Positions 1 to 7,652 of a stretch of DNA of 64,000 nt are shown here, piece after piece; the first letter of the stretch is position 1; each line of letters starts with the position of its first letter. A program made the position numbers and the translations under genes. The notes beneath the pieces were generated by a model. The model saw nothing but the letters and a program-made list of their open reading frames with translations, searched no databases and was not told the DNA's origin. The DNA lies in contig NZ_CP060034.1 in NCBI RefSeq assembly GCF_023208195.1, forward strand, positions 992,001-1,056,000, in the 5' to 3' direction. Source of the DNA: Nocardioides sp. InS609-2. GTDB taxonomy: Bacteria > Actinomycetota > Actinomycetes > Propionibacteriales > Nocardioidaceae.

Positions 1-1051
1 TGCTCGACGCGCCCGTGAAGAGCGAGTACGACGTCACACCGGGCGGCGCGGCGGCCTCGATCTCGGCCAGCATGAACCGGCCCAGGCCCTGGCCCTGGAG
101 GTCGGGGGCCACCATCAGCCGGCCGACGTCCCAGGTCTCGCCGTCGGCGCGGCCGCGCGCGGCGGCCACCAGCCGGCCGGCCCGGCGCAGCACCAGCCAG
201 GTCCACTCCCCCAGCGACCGGCGTACGTCGTCGAGGTCCTCGTGGAGGGCGGGGATGCGGACGCCGGGGTTGGCGTGCATCTCCTGGACCCAGCAGCACA
301 TCTGGAGGACGAACAGCTCCCCGACATCGGCAGGCGCGGCGTGGCGCAGGTCGCCTCCGCCGGGCACCGCGCTCAGCGGCAGCAGGTCGGGTCGCCGCTC
401 CGCCGTACGACGCAGCGCCTCGTCGTGCCGCCAGCGCTCGATGGCGGCGTGGTTGCCGCCCATCAGCACGTCGGGTACGTCACGGCCGCGCCACGAGGCG
501 GGCTTGGTGAAGACGGGGTACTCCAGCAGGCCGTCCTCGTGGGACTCCTCCGTCAGCGACTCGGGGTTGCCCATGAAACCGGGCACCAGCCGCACGACCG
601 CCTCGGTGATCGCCAGCGCCGCGACCTCGCCGCCGTTGAGCACGTAGTCGCCGATCGAGATCTCGCGCACCTCGCCCAGCGTGGTTGCGTGGTCGACGAC
701 GCGCTGGTCGATGCCCTCGTAGCGACCGCACGCGAACACCAGGTGCTCGCGAGTGGCCAGCTCGCGCGCGAGCTCCTGGGTGAAGGGCTCGCCGCTGGGG
801 GTCGTGAAGATGATGGTGGGGCTGCCGGGGGCCACCTCGTCGAGCGCCTCGCCCCACGGCTCGGGCTTCATGACCATGCCCGCGCCCCCGCCGTACGGCG
901 TGTCGTCGACAGTGCGGTGCTTGTCGCGGGCCCAGTCGCGCAGGTCGTGCACGGCGATGTCGAGCAGGCCCTTGTCGCGGGCCTTGCCGGCCAGGCTGAG
1001 CTCGAGCGGGGCCAGGTAGCCGGGGAAGATCGAGACGATGTCGATGCGCAT
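1..1051 (-). CDS. trmD: tRNA (guanine-N1)-methyltransferase TrmD fused to a C-terminal GNAT domain (partial, 3' end outside window)
   Basis: TrmD methylates G37 next to the anticodon of tRNAs read by purine-ended proline, leucine and arginine codons. The protein starts [13 protein letters not shown] and carries the SPOUT knot signatures [22 protein letters not shown] and the VPGFMGN motif, then [10 protein letters not shown] at the usual end of TrmD (about residue 225). The same frame continues without a stop to the window edge. It encodes about 120 more residues with a GNAT acetyl-CoA-binding motif, [17 protein letters not shown]. TrmD is normally about 230-270 aa, so this is a fusion. The ATG overlaps the rimM stop by one base (TGATG), so the genes are translationally coupled. 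The TrmD half is certain; the substrate of the acetyltransferase half is unknown. Confidence 0.93.
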   Translation of the reverse strand, partial: MRIDIVSIFPGYLAPLELSLAGKARDKGLLDIAVHDLRDWARDKHRTVDDTPYGGGAGMVMKPEPWGEALDEVAPGSPTIIFTTPSGEPFTQELARELATREHLVFACGRYEGIDQRVVDHATTLGEVREISIGDYVLNGGEVAALAITEAVVRLVPGFMGNPESLTEESHEDGLLEYPVFTKPASWRGRDVPDVLMGGNHAAIERWRHDEALRRTAERRPDLLPLSAVPGGGDLRHAAPADVGELFVLQMCCWVQEMHANPGVRIPALHEDLDDVRRSLGEWTWLVLRRAGRLVAAARGRADGETWDVGRLMVAPDLQGQGLGRFMLAEIEAAAPPGVTSYSLFTGASS

Positions 1052-1623
1052 CAGCCAGTTGTCTTGTCCGCGTCGGCCGTGTCGTCCGGGAACGGTGTCA
1101 CCAGGCCGGGCCGGTCGGCCACCACGATGCGGCCAGAGGCGATGTCGACCTCGGGCACGAGCGCGGACACGAACGGCACCAGGGTGTCGCGGCCGTCAGG
1201 CGTGCGGATGGTCAGCAGGTCCTGGGCGGCGCCGTGCGCGACCGCCGTGAGCATGCCGAGCTCGGCGCCCTGCTCGTCGTACGCCGTGAGCCCGATGAGC
1301 TGGTGGTCGTAGTACTCGTCGGGGTCCTCGGGCGACGCGTCGGTGGGCAGGTCGGCGTGCAGCACGATGCCGCGCGCGGCCTCGGCCTCGTTGCGGCCGT
1401 CGAACTCGTCGAAGCTGACCAGCAGCACGCTCTGGTGCCAGCGGGAGCTGGTGACGGTCAGACTGCGCAGCTTCGACGCGGAGCCCGCCGGCGGCTGGGC
1501 GCGGAGCACCGTGCCGGGTGCGAAGCGGCGGTCGGGCTCGTCGGTGCGTACGTCGACGGTCACCTCTCCGCGGAGGCCGTGCGGCTTGCCGATGCGGCCG
1601 ACGACGACCTCGATGCTGTCCAC
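1051..1623 (-). CDS. rimM: 16S rRNA processing protein RimM
   Basis: RimM (190 aa) helps mature the 3' domain of 16S rRNA and the 30S head, binding ribosomal protein S19. The N-terminal beta-barrel begins [20 protein letters not shown], the family signature. The PRC-barrel half contains [18 protein letters not shown] and [14 protein letters not shown]. The GTG before DSIEVVV is taken as the start because residues further upstream would be encoded by the palindromic intergenic DNA and are not RimM-like. It lies between khpA and trmD, as in other actinobacteria, and ends in a one-base overlap with trmD. Confidence 0.95.
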   Translation of the reverse strand: MDSIEVVVGRIGKPHGLRGEVTVDVRTDEPDRRFAPGTVLRAQPPAGSASKLRSLTVTSSRWHQSVLLVSFDEFDGRNEAEAARGIVLHADLPTDASPEDPDEYYDHQLIGLTAYDEQGAELGMLTAVAHGAAQDLLTIRTPDGRDTLVPFVSALVPEVDIASGRIVVADRPGLVTPFPDDTADADKTTG

Positions 1624-1643
1624 GGGGCTCAGGGTATGTGGCG

Positions 1644-1710
1644 TCAGGAATCCCCGGTCGACCGGGGATTCCTGAACTTGTCGGCCCGTGCACGCCCCGA
1701 CAAGTTCAGG
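1644..1710. repeat. Two overlapping palindromes between khpA and rimM
   Basis: Positions 1644-1675 form a perfect 32-bp palindrome (centre GGTCGACC). Its last five bases are shared with a second stem-loop, arms 1671-1684 and 1697-1710 (CCTGAACTTGTCGG and its complement) around a 12-nt loop. The two structures cannot form together in one RNA. This could be a REP-like element or an RNA switch or processing site in the rpsP-khpA-rimM-trmD message. Confidence 0.8.
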
Positions 1711-1739
1711 TAATGCCCGACAAGTCAGCCGAAATGGCG

Positions 1740-1773
1740 AACGGGCGCCACCCCCGAAGGGATGACGCCCGTT
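1740..1773 (-). terminator. UUCG-loop hairpin downstream of khpA
   Basis: On the minus-strand transcript AACGGGCG pairs with CGCCCGUU, and an inner stem closes on a UUCG tetraloop. It begins 13 nt after the khpA stop. There is no clear U-tract, so it may be an attenuator or a 3'-end stabilising hairpin rather than a full terminator before rimM-trmD. Confidence 0.55.
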
Positions 1774-1786
1774 GCGATGGATCAGT

Positions 1787-2026
1787 TCAGCGGCGGTCGA
1801 CATCGACGAAGTCGATGCGCGCACCGCCGCGGCCCGCGAGGGCCGAGATGACGGTACGGAACGCGGTGGCCGTGCGGCCGTTGCGTCCGATGACCTTGCC
1901 GAGGTCGTCGGGGTGGACCCGGACCTCGAGGATCGAGCCGCGCTTGAGCTGCTTGTCGCGCACGGTCACGTCGTCAGGGTTGTCGACGACACCGCGGACG
2001 AGGTGCTCGAGTGCATCGGCGAGCAT
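1787..2026 (-). CDS. khpA: KH-domain RNA-binding protein KhpA
   Basis: A 79-aa single KH domain with the RNA-gripping GxxG loop in GKVIGRNGRTA (residues about 43-53). KhpA proteins bind structured RNAs and, with KhpB/Jag in Firmicutes, affect cell elongation; in actinobacteria the gene typically sits between rpsP and rimM, as here. The ATG lies 5 bp after the rpsP stop, so the two are co-transcribed. Length is normal for the family. Confidence 0.93.
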   Translation of the reverse strand: MLADALEHLVRGVVDNPDDVTVRDKQLKRGSILEVRVHPDDLGKVIGRNGRTATAFRTVISALAGRGGARIDFVDVDRR

Positions 2027-2031
2027 GGTGC

Positions 2032-2625
2032 TCAGGCCTCGCTCTTACCGGCGTCGTCAGCGGTGACGGTCTCGGCAGCCTCGGCCTCGGCGGCGGCGCC
2101 CTCCGGCGTCTCCGATGCGGGCACCGCGGCCGGAGTCTCCTCGACCTTGGTCTCCTCCGGAGCGACGGCAGGCTTCTCGTCAACCTTGACCTCGGTCTTG
2201 GCGTCCTCGGTCTTGGCGTCGTCGGCCTTGGCCTCGGTCTTCTTGGCGGCCTTCTTGGTCGTCGCGCCGCTCTTGGGCTCGTTGGCAACGTCCTTGAGGG
2301 CCTCGTTGAAGATCTCGAGCTTGTCGCGCTTCGGCTCCTTGACCTTCAGAGTGCCCTCGGTGCCCGGAAGCCCCTTGAACGTCTGCCAGTCACCGGTGAT
2401 CTTGAGGATCTTCGCGACGGCCTCGGACGGCTGCGCGCCGACACCGAGCCAGTACTGCGCCCGCTCGGAGGTCACGTCGATGTAGGACGGCTCCTCCTTG
2501 GGGTGGTACTTGCCGATCTCCTCGATGACGCGACCATCGCGCTTCTTGCGCGAGTCGACGACGACGATGCGGTACTGCGGCACCCGGATCTTGCCCAGGC
2601 GCTTCAAACGAATCTTGACGGCCAC
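2032..2625 (-). CDS. rpsP: 30S ribosomal protein S16 with long acidic/alanine-rich tail
   Basis: Residues 1-85 are a standard S16 (starts [20 protein letters not shown], then [15 protein letters not shown]), which binds 16S rRNA in the 30S body. The protein is 197 aa, against about 80-90 aa in E. coli. From about residue 115 it is a low-complexity tail of Lys/Ala then Glu/Ala/Val ([13 protein letters not shown], then an acidic EAEAAE stretch). Such tails occur in actinobacterial S16. It is the first gene of the rpsP-khpA-rimM-trmD operon. The 150-bp upstream interval holds no gene and presumably contains the promoter and leader. Confidence 0.95.
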   Translation of the reverse strand: MAVKIRLKRLGKIRVPQYRIVVVDSRKKRDGRVIEEIGKYHPKEEPSYIDVTSERAQYWLGVGAQPSEAVAKILKITGDWQTFKGLPGTEGTLKVKEPKRDKLEIFNEALKDVANEPKSGATTKKAAKKTEAKADDAKTEDAKTEVKVDEKPAVAPEETKVEETPAAVPASETPEGAAAEAEAAETVTADDAGKSEA

Positions 2626-2776
2626 GTTTGTGGTGTCTCCTCGGAAGTTGTGTGTGGTGAGGCGCCGTCCACCAGGTGGGGACCGGGTCAGGCGCCTGCG
2701 ATGGGCCCGACGACGTCCGGATGAGAGGGTCCGGTCGTGCAGGGCACAGCGGGTGATTCTGCCAGACGTCGGCCGG

Positions 2777-3433
2777 TCATTCCGAATCGAGCCCGATCGA
2801 CCGTCGTACGGCGTCCGCGCCGGTCACCTCCAGCGAGTGCTCGCCGCGCACGAAGTCGTCGGGCGAGAGCACCAGACCTTGGTTGACCGCCAGCTCACCC
2901 GGTCGCCGCGCGAGGCGTCGTACGCCGTTGAGGCGGTAGCCGACCTTCCGGCTCACCGCGAGCGACGCGGGGTTGTCGACGAACGCGCCGGAGGTGATCT
3001 CGGTGAAGCCGAGGTGGTCGAAGCAAAGGGCGCAGATCGCCTGCCGCATCGCGGTGCCGATGCCCCTGCCCTGCTGCGCCTGCCCGAGCCACGAGCCGGT
3101 CTCGCCTGCGCGGGTGACCAGGAAGTCACGAGTGCTGACCCCCTGTACGCCGACCAGTGTGCCCTCGAACCAGACACCGAGATTCAGCTCCCACGACGAA
3201 GGGCTCCACTCGGCACGCGACTTCCAGTGGTATTTGACGAACTGCATCGGCAGCTCGTCGGCCGGCACGTCGGTCCACGGGAAGAAGAACGGCATCCGGT
3301 CGGGCTCGTGGATGCCGGCGACGGCCAGCTCGGCCAGTGTCACTAGGTCGTCGTCGCCGATCCCGCGGAGCTCGACCGGGCCCGCCGTGGCACGCAGGCC
3401 GAGCGGCGGGAACAGGTCGCTTATCGAGGTCAT
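2777..3433 (-). CDS. GNAT family N-acetyltransferase (RimJ/RimL type)
   Basis: A 218-aa acetyltransferase. Motif A for acetyl-CoA binding is [20 protein letters not shown]; it is followed by [24 protein letters not shown], typical of the RimJ/RimL branch that acetylates protein N-termini or small amines. The substrate cannot be deduced. ATG 3433 (MTSISDLF) is preferred over a TTG four codons upstream. It stands alone, divergent from the membrane-protein gene to the right, and its 3' end faces the rpsP leader. Confidence 0.85.
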   Translation of the reverse strand: MTSISDLFPPLGLRATAGPVELRGIGDDDLVTLAELAVAGIHEPDRMPFFFPWTDVPADELPMQFVKYHWKSRAEWSPSSWELNLGVWFEGTLVGVQGVSTRDFLVTRAGETGSWLGQAQQGRGIGTAMRQAICALCFDHLGFTEITSGAFVDNPASLAVSRKVGYRLNGVRRLARRPGELAVNQGLVLSPDDFVRGEHSLEVTGADAVRRSIGLDSE

Positions 3434-3507
3434 GACGTCAATCAAACCCGGTGCCTCGGCAGCCGGTCCACGGGTTTGCGAGGCGACCGGCGGGTGAGGA
3501 TGACCTC

Positions 3508-4062
3508 ATGACGACACCGGCGGCCAAGCCCCGTCCGCACGCCGCGTGGTGGATCGCGCCTCCGCTGGTCATCGCGGTCGGCATCGGCCTCGGGATCTTG
3601 TGCGCCGTGCGGCTGTTCGCAGGCACCTTCCAGACCGACGCCACGGTGCCCGCCGACGGGCAGCCTCATCCGGTCCGGGTCGACGACACCGGCCGCCAGC
3701 TCGTCTGGGTCCGCGACGGCAGGACCCCGCCCATGTGCACCGTCGAGGACTCCGTGACCGGCCGGCTGCTGACCCTCGACCCGCCGACCGACACCTACAC
3801 CAAGACGACCGGCGGCATGCGCTGGCAGGCGGCGTACGCCGTCGACGCGCCGCACCGTGCGCTCGTGCTGTCGTGCGCTGCCCTTCCCGGCGAACAGGCC
3901 CAGATCGGGTCCGCACTGAGCGGGACGGGGATGGCGACGACCATCGTCGGCGTCATCCTCTTCCCCCTGCTGCTCGGCGGTGCGGGGCTGCTCTGGCTGA
4001 TCCTGCTCGCCGTCACCTGGTCGCGGCGGCCGCCACGCACCGTGGAACGCGCGGCCGGCTGA
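3508..4062 (+). CDS. Two-TM membrane protein of unknown function
   Basis: A 184-aa protein with a hydrophobic helix at about residues 13-36 and another at about 138-167, separated by about 100 polar residues that would lie outside the cell and contain two cysteines. It ends in a short basic cytoplasmic tail (SRRPPRT). ATG 3508 has a GAGG-like ribosome site close upstream. The topology resembles small actinobacterial membrane proteins annotated only as hypothetical. Its stop abuts that of the convergent VOC gene with no spacer. Confidence 0.75.
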   Translation: MTTPAAKPRPHAAWWIAPPLVIAVGIGLGILCAVRLFAGTFQTDATVPADGQPHPVRVDDTGRQLVWVRDGRTPPMCTVEDSVTGRLLTLDPPTDTYTKTTGGMRWQAAYAVDAPHRALVLSCAALPGEQAQIGSALSGTGMATTIVGVILFPLLLGGAGLLWLILLAVTWSRRPPRTVERAAG

Positions 4063-4437
4063 TCAGTCGAGGAACAGGCAGAGCGGGTGCCCGGAGGGGT
4101 CGAGCACGACCCGCAGGTCCTCGCGCGGCTGGTACGGCGCAGCCCGGCCGCCCGCCGCGAGTGCGACTGCCAGGGCGGCCTCGAGGTCGTCGACCAGCAC
4201 GTCGAGGTGGATCATCTTCTGCTGCTGGCCAGGTGCCTCGGGCCAGGTCGGTGCGACGTACGCGGGCTCGGCCTGGAACGAGAGGCCCACTCCCCCGGCG
4301 GGGTTGCGCATCAGCACCCAGTCGGGCTCGGTGAAGGTCGGCTCCCACCCCAGCAATGCGCCGTAGAACCCGGCCATCGCGTGCGCGTCGGAGCAGTCGA
4401 GGCAGACCGTGCGCAGCGAGATGCTCGGTGAGGTCAC
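4063..4437 (-). CDS. VOC superfamily (glyoxalase/bleomycin-resistance-like) protein
   Basis: A 124-aa protein with one VOC module pair: LRTVCLDCSDAHAMAGFYGALLGWEP at the N-terminus and MIHLDVLVDDLEAAL followed by VVLDPSGHPLCLFLD. This matches the glyoxalase-like subfamily. VOC proteins bind a divalent metal for lyase, dioxygenase or drug-binding roles; the substrate is unknown. The GTG start overlaps the amidohydrolase stop (GTGA), so the two genes are co-expressed. Confidence 0.85.
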   Translation of the reverse strand: MTSPSISLRTVCLDCSDAHAMAGFYGALLGWEPTFTEPDWVLMRNPAGGVGLSFQAEPAYVAPTWPEAPGQQQKMIHLDVLVDDLEAALAVALAAGGRAAPYQPREDLRVVLDPSGHPLCLFLD

Positions 4438-5507
4438 GCCACGACCTTGCCTCGGAGTACGACGCGGCTGGGTGTGTGCAGCACCGACAAGTCTGCCAGC
4501 GGGTCCGTCGGGTAGACCACGAAGTCGGCCGGCGTCCCCTCGGCGAGACCAGCGGGCCGGCCCAGCCACTCGCGGGCCCGCCACGACGCGGCGCCGAGCG
4601 CGTACTCCGCGGACAGGCCCAGCCCGGCCATCGCAACGACCTCCCCGGCGATGTTGCCGTGGGCGGTCACGCCGCCGCCGTCGGAGCCGGCGTACAGCGG
4701 CACGCCGGCCTCGTGGGCGGCCATGATCGTGTCGCGCTGGCGCGCGTGAAGGTCGGTGATGTGGCCGGCGTAGGTGGGGAACTTCTCGCGGCCGGCGTCG
4801 GCGTACTGGGGGAACTTGTCGATCTGCATCACCGTCGGCACCAGCGCGACGTGGCGCGCGGCCATCGCCTCGACGAGGTCTGGCGACAGGCCGGTGCCGT
4901 GCTCGATGCAGTCGATGCCGGCCTCGATCAGGCCAGGCAGCACGCCCTCGCCGAAGCAGTGGGCGGTCACCTTCGCACCCAGTGCGTGTGCGGTCTGGAT
5001 CGCGGCGGTGAACGCGTCGGCGGGGAAGCTCGGCTCGAGGTCACCGGTGTCGCGGCTGATCCAGTCACCGACGAGCTTGACCCAGCCGTCGCCGCGCTTC
5101 GCCTCCTGCTCGACGTACGCGGTCAGCTCGTCGGGCTCGACCTCGTGTGCGTAGTTGCGGATGTAGCGGCGGGTGCGCGCGATGTGCCGGCCGCACCGGA
5201 TCAGCCGGGGCAGGTCGTCGCGCTCGTGGATCCAGGAGGTGTCGTGGGCGGAGCCGCAGTCGCGGATCAGCAGCGCGCCGGCGTCACGGTCGGCGATCGC
5301 CTGCGTCTCGGCCTCGGCGGCACCCGCGTCGCCGTCGTCGTTGAGCCCGATGTGGCAGTGCGCGTCGACCAGCCCGGGGACGATCCAGCCGTCCCCGACC
5401 GACTCCGCCCCCGCCTGGGGCTCGTAGGTGACGTGCCCGTCGACGACGTACAGGTCACGCGCCTCACCGTCGGGGAGGACGGGTCCTGAGAACTTCAAGA
5501 CAGCCAT
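4434..5507 (-). CDS. Metal-dependent amidohydrolase
   Basis: A 357-aa TIM-barrel amidohydrolase. Metal ligands and catalytic residues are visible in order: VDAHCHIG (HxH), a lysine in WVKLVGDW, VTAHCFGEG, IEHGTG and AGSDGGG (aspartate). The C-terminal TPADFVVYPTDPLADL is the usual composite beta-domain with LRGKVVA. Relatives include imidazolonepropionase-like and prolidase-like enzymes acting on cyclic amides; the substrate here is unknown. It overlaps the VOC gene by 4 bp. The start is the ATG of MAVLKFSGPV. Confidence 0.87.
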   Translation of the reverse strand: MAVLKFSGPVLPDGEARDLYVVDGHVTYEPQAGAESVGDGWIVPGLVDAHCHIGLNDDGDAGAAEAETQAIADRDAGALLIRDCGSAHDTSWIHERDDLPRLIRCGRHIARTRRYIRNYAHEVEPDELTAYVEQEAKRGDGWVKLVGDWISRDTGDLEPSFPADAFTAAIQTAHALGAKVTAHCFGEGVLPGLIEAGIDCIEHGTGLSPDLVEAMAARHVALVPTVMQIDKFPQYADAGREKFPTYAGHITDLHARQRDTIMAAHEAGVPLYAGSDGGGVTAHGNIAGEVVAMAGLGLSAEYALGAASWRAREWLGRPAGLAEGTPADFVVYPTDPLADLSVLHTPSRVVLRGKVVA

Positions 5508-5517
5508 GGTCGCGACG

Positions 5518-5889
5518 CTATCCGATCTGGCCCAGCAGCCACGACGGGCTCATCGCCATCGCGCCGATCCCCTGCACTCTCGACTGGAGGAAACGGTCGG
5601 CGGTCACCACGGTGACCTGCGCACCGGACTCCACTGCCGCGGACGTGACGCGTTCGATCTCGCTGTCACCGTCACGAGGAGCGTGTACGACGCGCACGTG
5701 CCCGTCGCGGCCTGCCTTCACACCGCCCTTGGCGGCTCCCTCGAGCACCAGCACGATCTCGTCGTGAGGCAGGTCGGCCACCATCAGCCGTTCGTGCAGA
5801 CGCCGCGCGGCACCACCGCGGTCCTTCCACCAGCCGTCCGGGCGCGAGCCGATGACGTTGGCGCCGTCGACGACGAGCACGGAGGTCAT
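5518..5889 (-). CDS. NYN/PIN-like nuclease-fold protein
   Basis: A 123-aa protein with VLVVDGANVIGSRPDGWW at the N-terminus and acidic residues spaced as in PIN/NYN nucleases (D8, EIVLVLEG, DGDSEIE, VVTADRFLQSRV). Actinobacterial homologues are often labelled NTP pyrophosphohydrolase, but the sequence pattern fits a NYN-domain ribonuclease fold better. The ATG has a GAGGAG ribosome site a few bases upstream. It lies between the amidohydrolase gene and a repeat region downstream of ffh. The role is unknown. Confidence 0.7.
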   Translation of the reverse strand: MTSVLVVDGANVIGSRPDGWWKDRGGAARRLHERLMVADLPHDEIVLVLEGAAKGGVKAGRDGHVRVVHAPRDGDSEIERVTSAAVESGAQVTVVTADRFLQSRVQGIGAMAMSPSWLLGQIG

Positions 5890-5904
5890 TCAGTTCTCCT
5901 CTCC

Positions 5905-6012
5905 GCTCACCGGGTCTCGACGCGCCCGTCGCGGCGGCTCGCAGGCTCGCCTCCGCGGGGCTTGCTCGACCTGGCCGCCCGACGCCGCCCACTCGCTCCG
6001 CTCGCGGGCGAC
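5905..6012. repeat. Dispersed GC-rich repeat between ffh and the NYN gene
   Basis: The gap holds GGGTCTCGACGCGCCC, runs of CTCGC/GCGAG and several imperfect inverted repeats (for example ACTCGCTCCGCTCGCGGGCG). It resembles the dispersed GGTCTCGATACGC... elements found between genes in Nocardioides-type genomes. No coding potential is evident. Confidence 0.55.
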
Positions 6013-6023
6013 CGGGCGTCTCA

Positions 6024-7586
6024 TCATTTCAGGAACTTGGAGAAGTCCTTGGGCAGGTTGAGGGCGGCCGCGGCCTGCTCGTAGTCCACGCCGGCCTCGT
6101 CGGGGTTGCCGAACGGGTTGGCGGCAGCTGCGGCCGGCTTCTCGGAGGCCGCCCTGGCTTCCTGGGCCGCCTTGGCGGGGTTGCCGGAGACACGGCGACC
6201 CTTCGCGGGCTTCGGCTTGCCCTTCTGGCGCTTGCCGGCGCCGCCACCGAGGCCAGGCATCCCGGGCATCCCGGGCATCCCGCCCCCGCGCGCCATCTGC
6301 TGCATCATCTTCCGGGCCTCGAAGAACCGGGTGACCATCTGGTTGATGTCGGAGACCTGGACACCCGAGCCCTTCGCGATGCGGGCGCGACGCGAGCCGT
6401 CGATCATCTTCGGGTTGTCCCGCTCGGCGGGTGTCATCGACAAGATCATCGCCTGGATGCGGTCGATCTCGCGCTCGTCGAAGTTCTCGAGCTGCTCGCG
6501 GAACTGCCCCATCCCGGGCAGCATGCCCATGATCTTCGACATCGAGCCGAGCTTGCGCATCTGCTGCATCTGCGCCAGGAAGTCGTCGAGGGTGAAGTCG
6601 CCGCCGCCGAGCAGCTTCTCGGCCGCCTTCGACGACTCCTCCTGGTCGAACGTCTTCTCGGCCTGCTCGATCAGGGTGAGCATGTCGCCCATGTCGAGGA
6701 TGCGCGAGGCCATCCGGTCGGGGTGGAAGAGGTCGAAGTCGGTCATCTTCTCGCCGGCGGAGGCGAACATGACCGGCTTGCCGGTGATCGACGCGATCGA
6801 CAGGGCGGCACCACCGCGGGCGTCACCGTCGAGCTTGGTGAGCACGACGCCGTCGTACCCCACGCCCTCGAGGAACGCCAGCGCCGTGTTGACGGCGTCC
6901 TGGCCGATCATCGCGTCGACGACGAAGAGGACCTCGTCGGGGTTGACCGCGTCATGGATGTCGGAGGCCTGCTGCATCAGCTCGGCGTCGACGCCCAGGC
7001 GGCCGGCGGTGTCGACGATCACGACGTCGTGCAGCTTGCGGGCGGCCTCCTCGAGCGAGGCCTTGGCGACGGCAACCGGGTCACCGACGCCGTTGCCGGC
7101 CTCGGGGGCGAACACCGGCACCCCGACGCGCTCGCCGTTGACCTGGAGCTGCTGGACGGCGTTGGGGCGCTGAAGGTCGGCCGCCACGAGCATCGGCGTC
7201 TTGCCCTGGTCCTTGAGCCACAGCGCGAGCTTGGCCGCGAGCGTGGTCTTGCCGGCACCCTGGAGGCCGGCGAGCAGGATGACGGTCGGGCCGGTCTTGG
7301 CGTAGCGCAACCGCCGCGTCTCGCCGCCGAGGATCGAGACGAGCTCATCATTGACGATCTTGATGATCTGCTGGCCGGGGTTCAGCGCACCGCTGACCTC
7401 TTCGCCGCGGGCCCGTTCCTTGACAGCGCCCACGAACTCCTTGACCACGGGCAGTGCCACGTCGGCCTCGAGGAGCGCGATCCTGATCTCGCGCGCGGTC
7501 GCGTCGATGTCGGCCTCGGAGAGGCGTCCCTTGCCGCGCAGGTTCTTGAAGGTGTCGGCAAGCCGGTCGGAGAGAGTGGCGAACAA
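6024..7586 (-). CDS. ffh: Signal recognition particle protein Ffh (SRP54)
   Basis: A 520-aa SRP GTPase that binds 4.5S RNA and signal sequences and delivers nascent chains to FtsY. N domain residues 1-90; G domain with the P-loop GLQGAGKTT at 107-115, DTAGRLGVD and TKLDGDARGGAALS. The methionine-rich M domain contains GSMSKIMGMLPGM and RRARIAKGSGV, followed by a MPGMPGMPG linker and a basic tail. The TTG at 7586 is the only plausible start because an in-frame TAG lies three codons upstream; AGGGA provides the ribosome site. ftsY, its partner, is on the same strand at 16.3 kb. Confidence 0.97.
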   Translation of the reverse strand: MFATLSDRLADTFKNLRGKGRLSEADIDATAREIRIALLEADVALPVVKEFVGAVKERARGEEVSGALNPGQQIIKIVNDELVSILGGETRRLRYAKTGPTVILLAGLQGAGKTTLAAKLALWLKDQGKTPMLVAADLQRPNAVQQLQVNGERVGVPVFAPEAGNGVGDPVAVAKASLEEAARKLHDVVIVDTAGRLGVDAELMQQASDIHDAVNPDEVLFVVDAMIGQDAVNTALAFLEGVGYDGVVLTKLDGDARGGAALSIASITGKPVMFASAGEKMTDFDLFHPDRMASRILDMGDMLTLIEQAEKTFDQEESSKAAEKLLGGGDFTLDDFLAQMQQMRKLGSMSKIMGMLPGMGQFREQLENFDEREIDRIQAMILSMTPAERDNPKMIDGSRRARIAKGSGVQVSDINQMVTRFFEARKMMQQMARGGGMPGMPGMPGLGGGAGKRQKGKPKPAKGRRVSGNPAKAAQEARAASEKPAAAAANPFGNPDEAGVDYEQAAAALNLPKDFSKFLK

Positions 7587-7652
7587 CGAAGATCCCTAGC
7601 TGGTCGAACGGCCTGACGGCCCGGCTGATGAGTCCCCAGCCTAACCGGCGCG

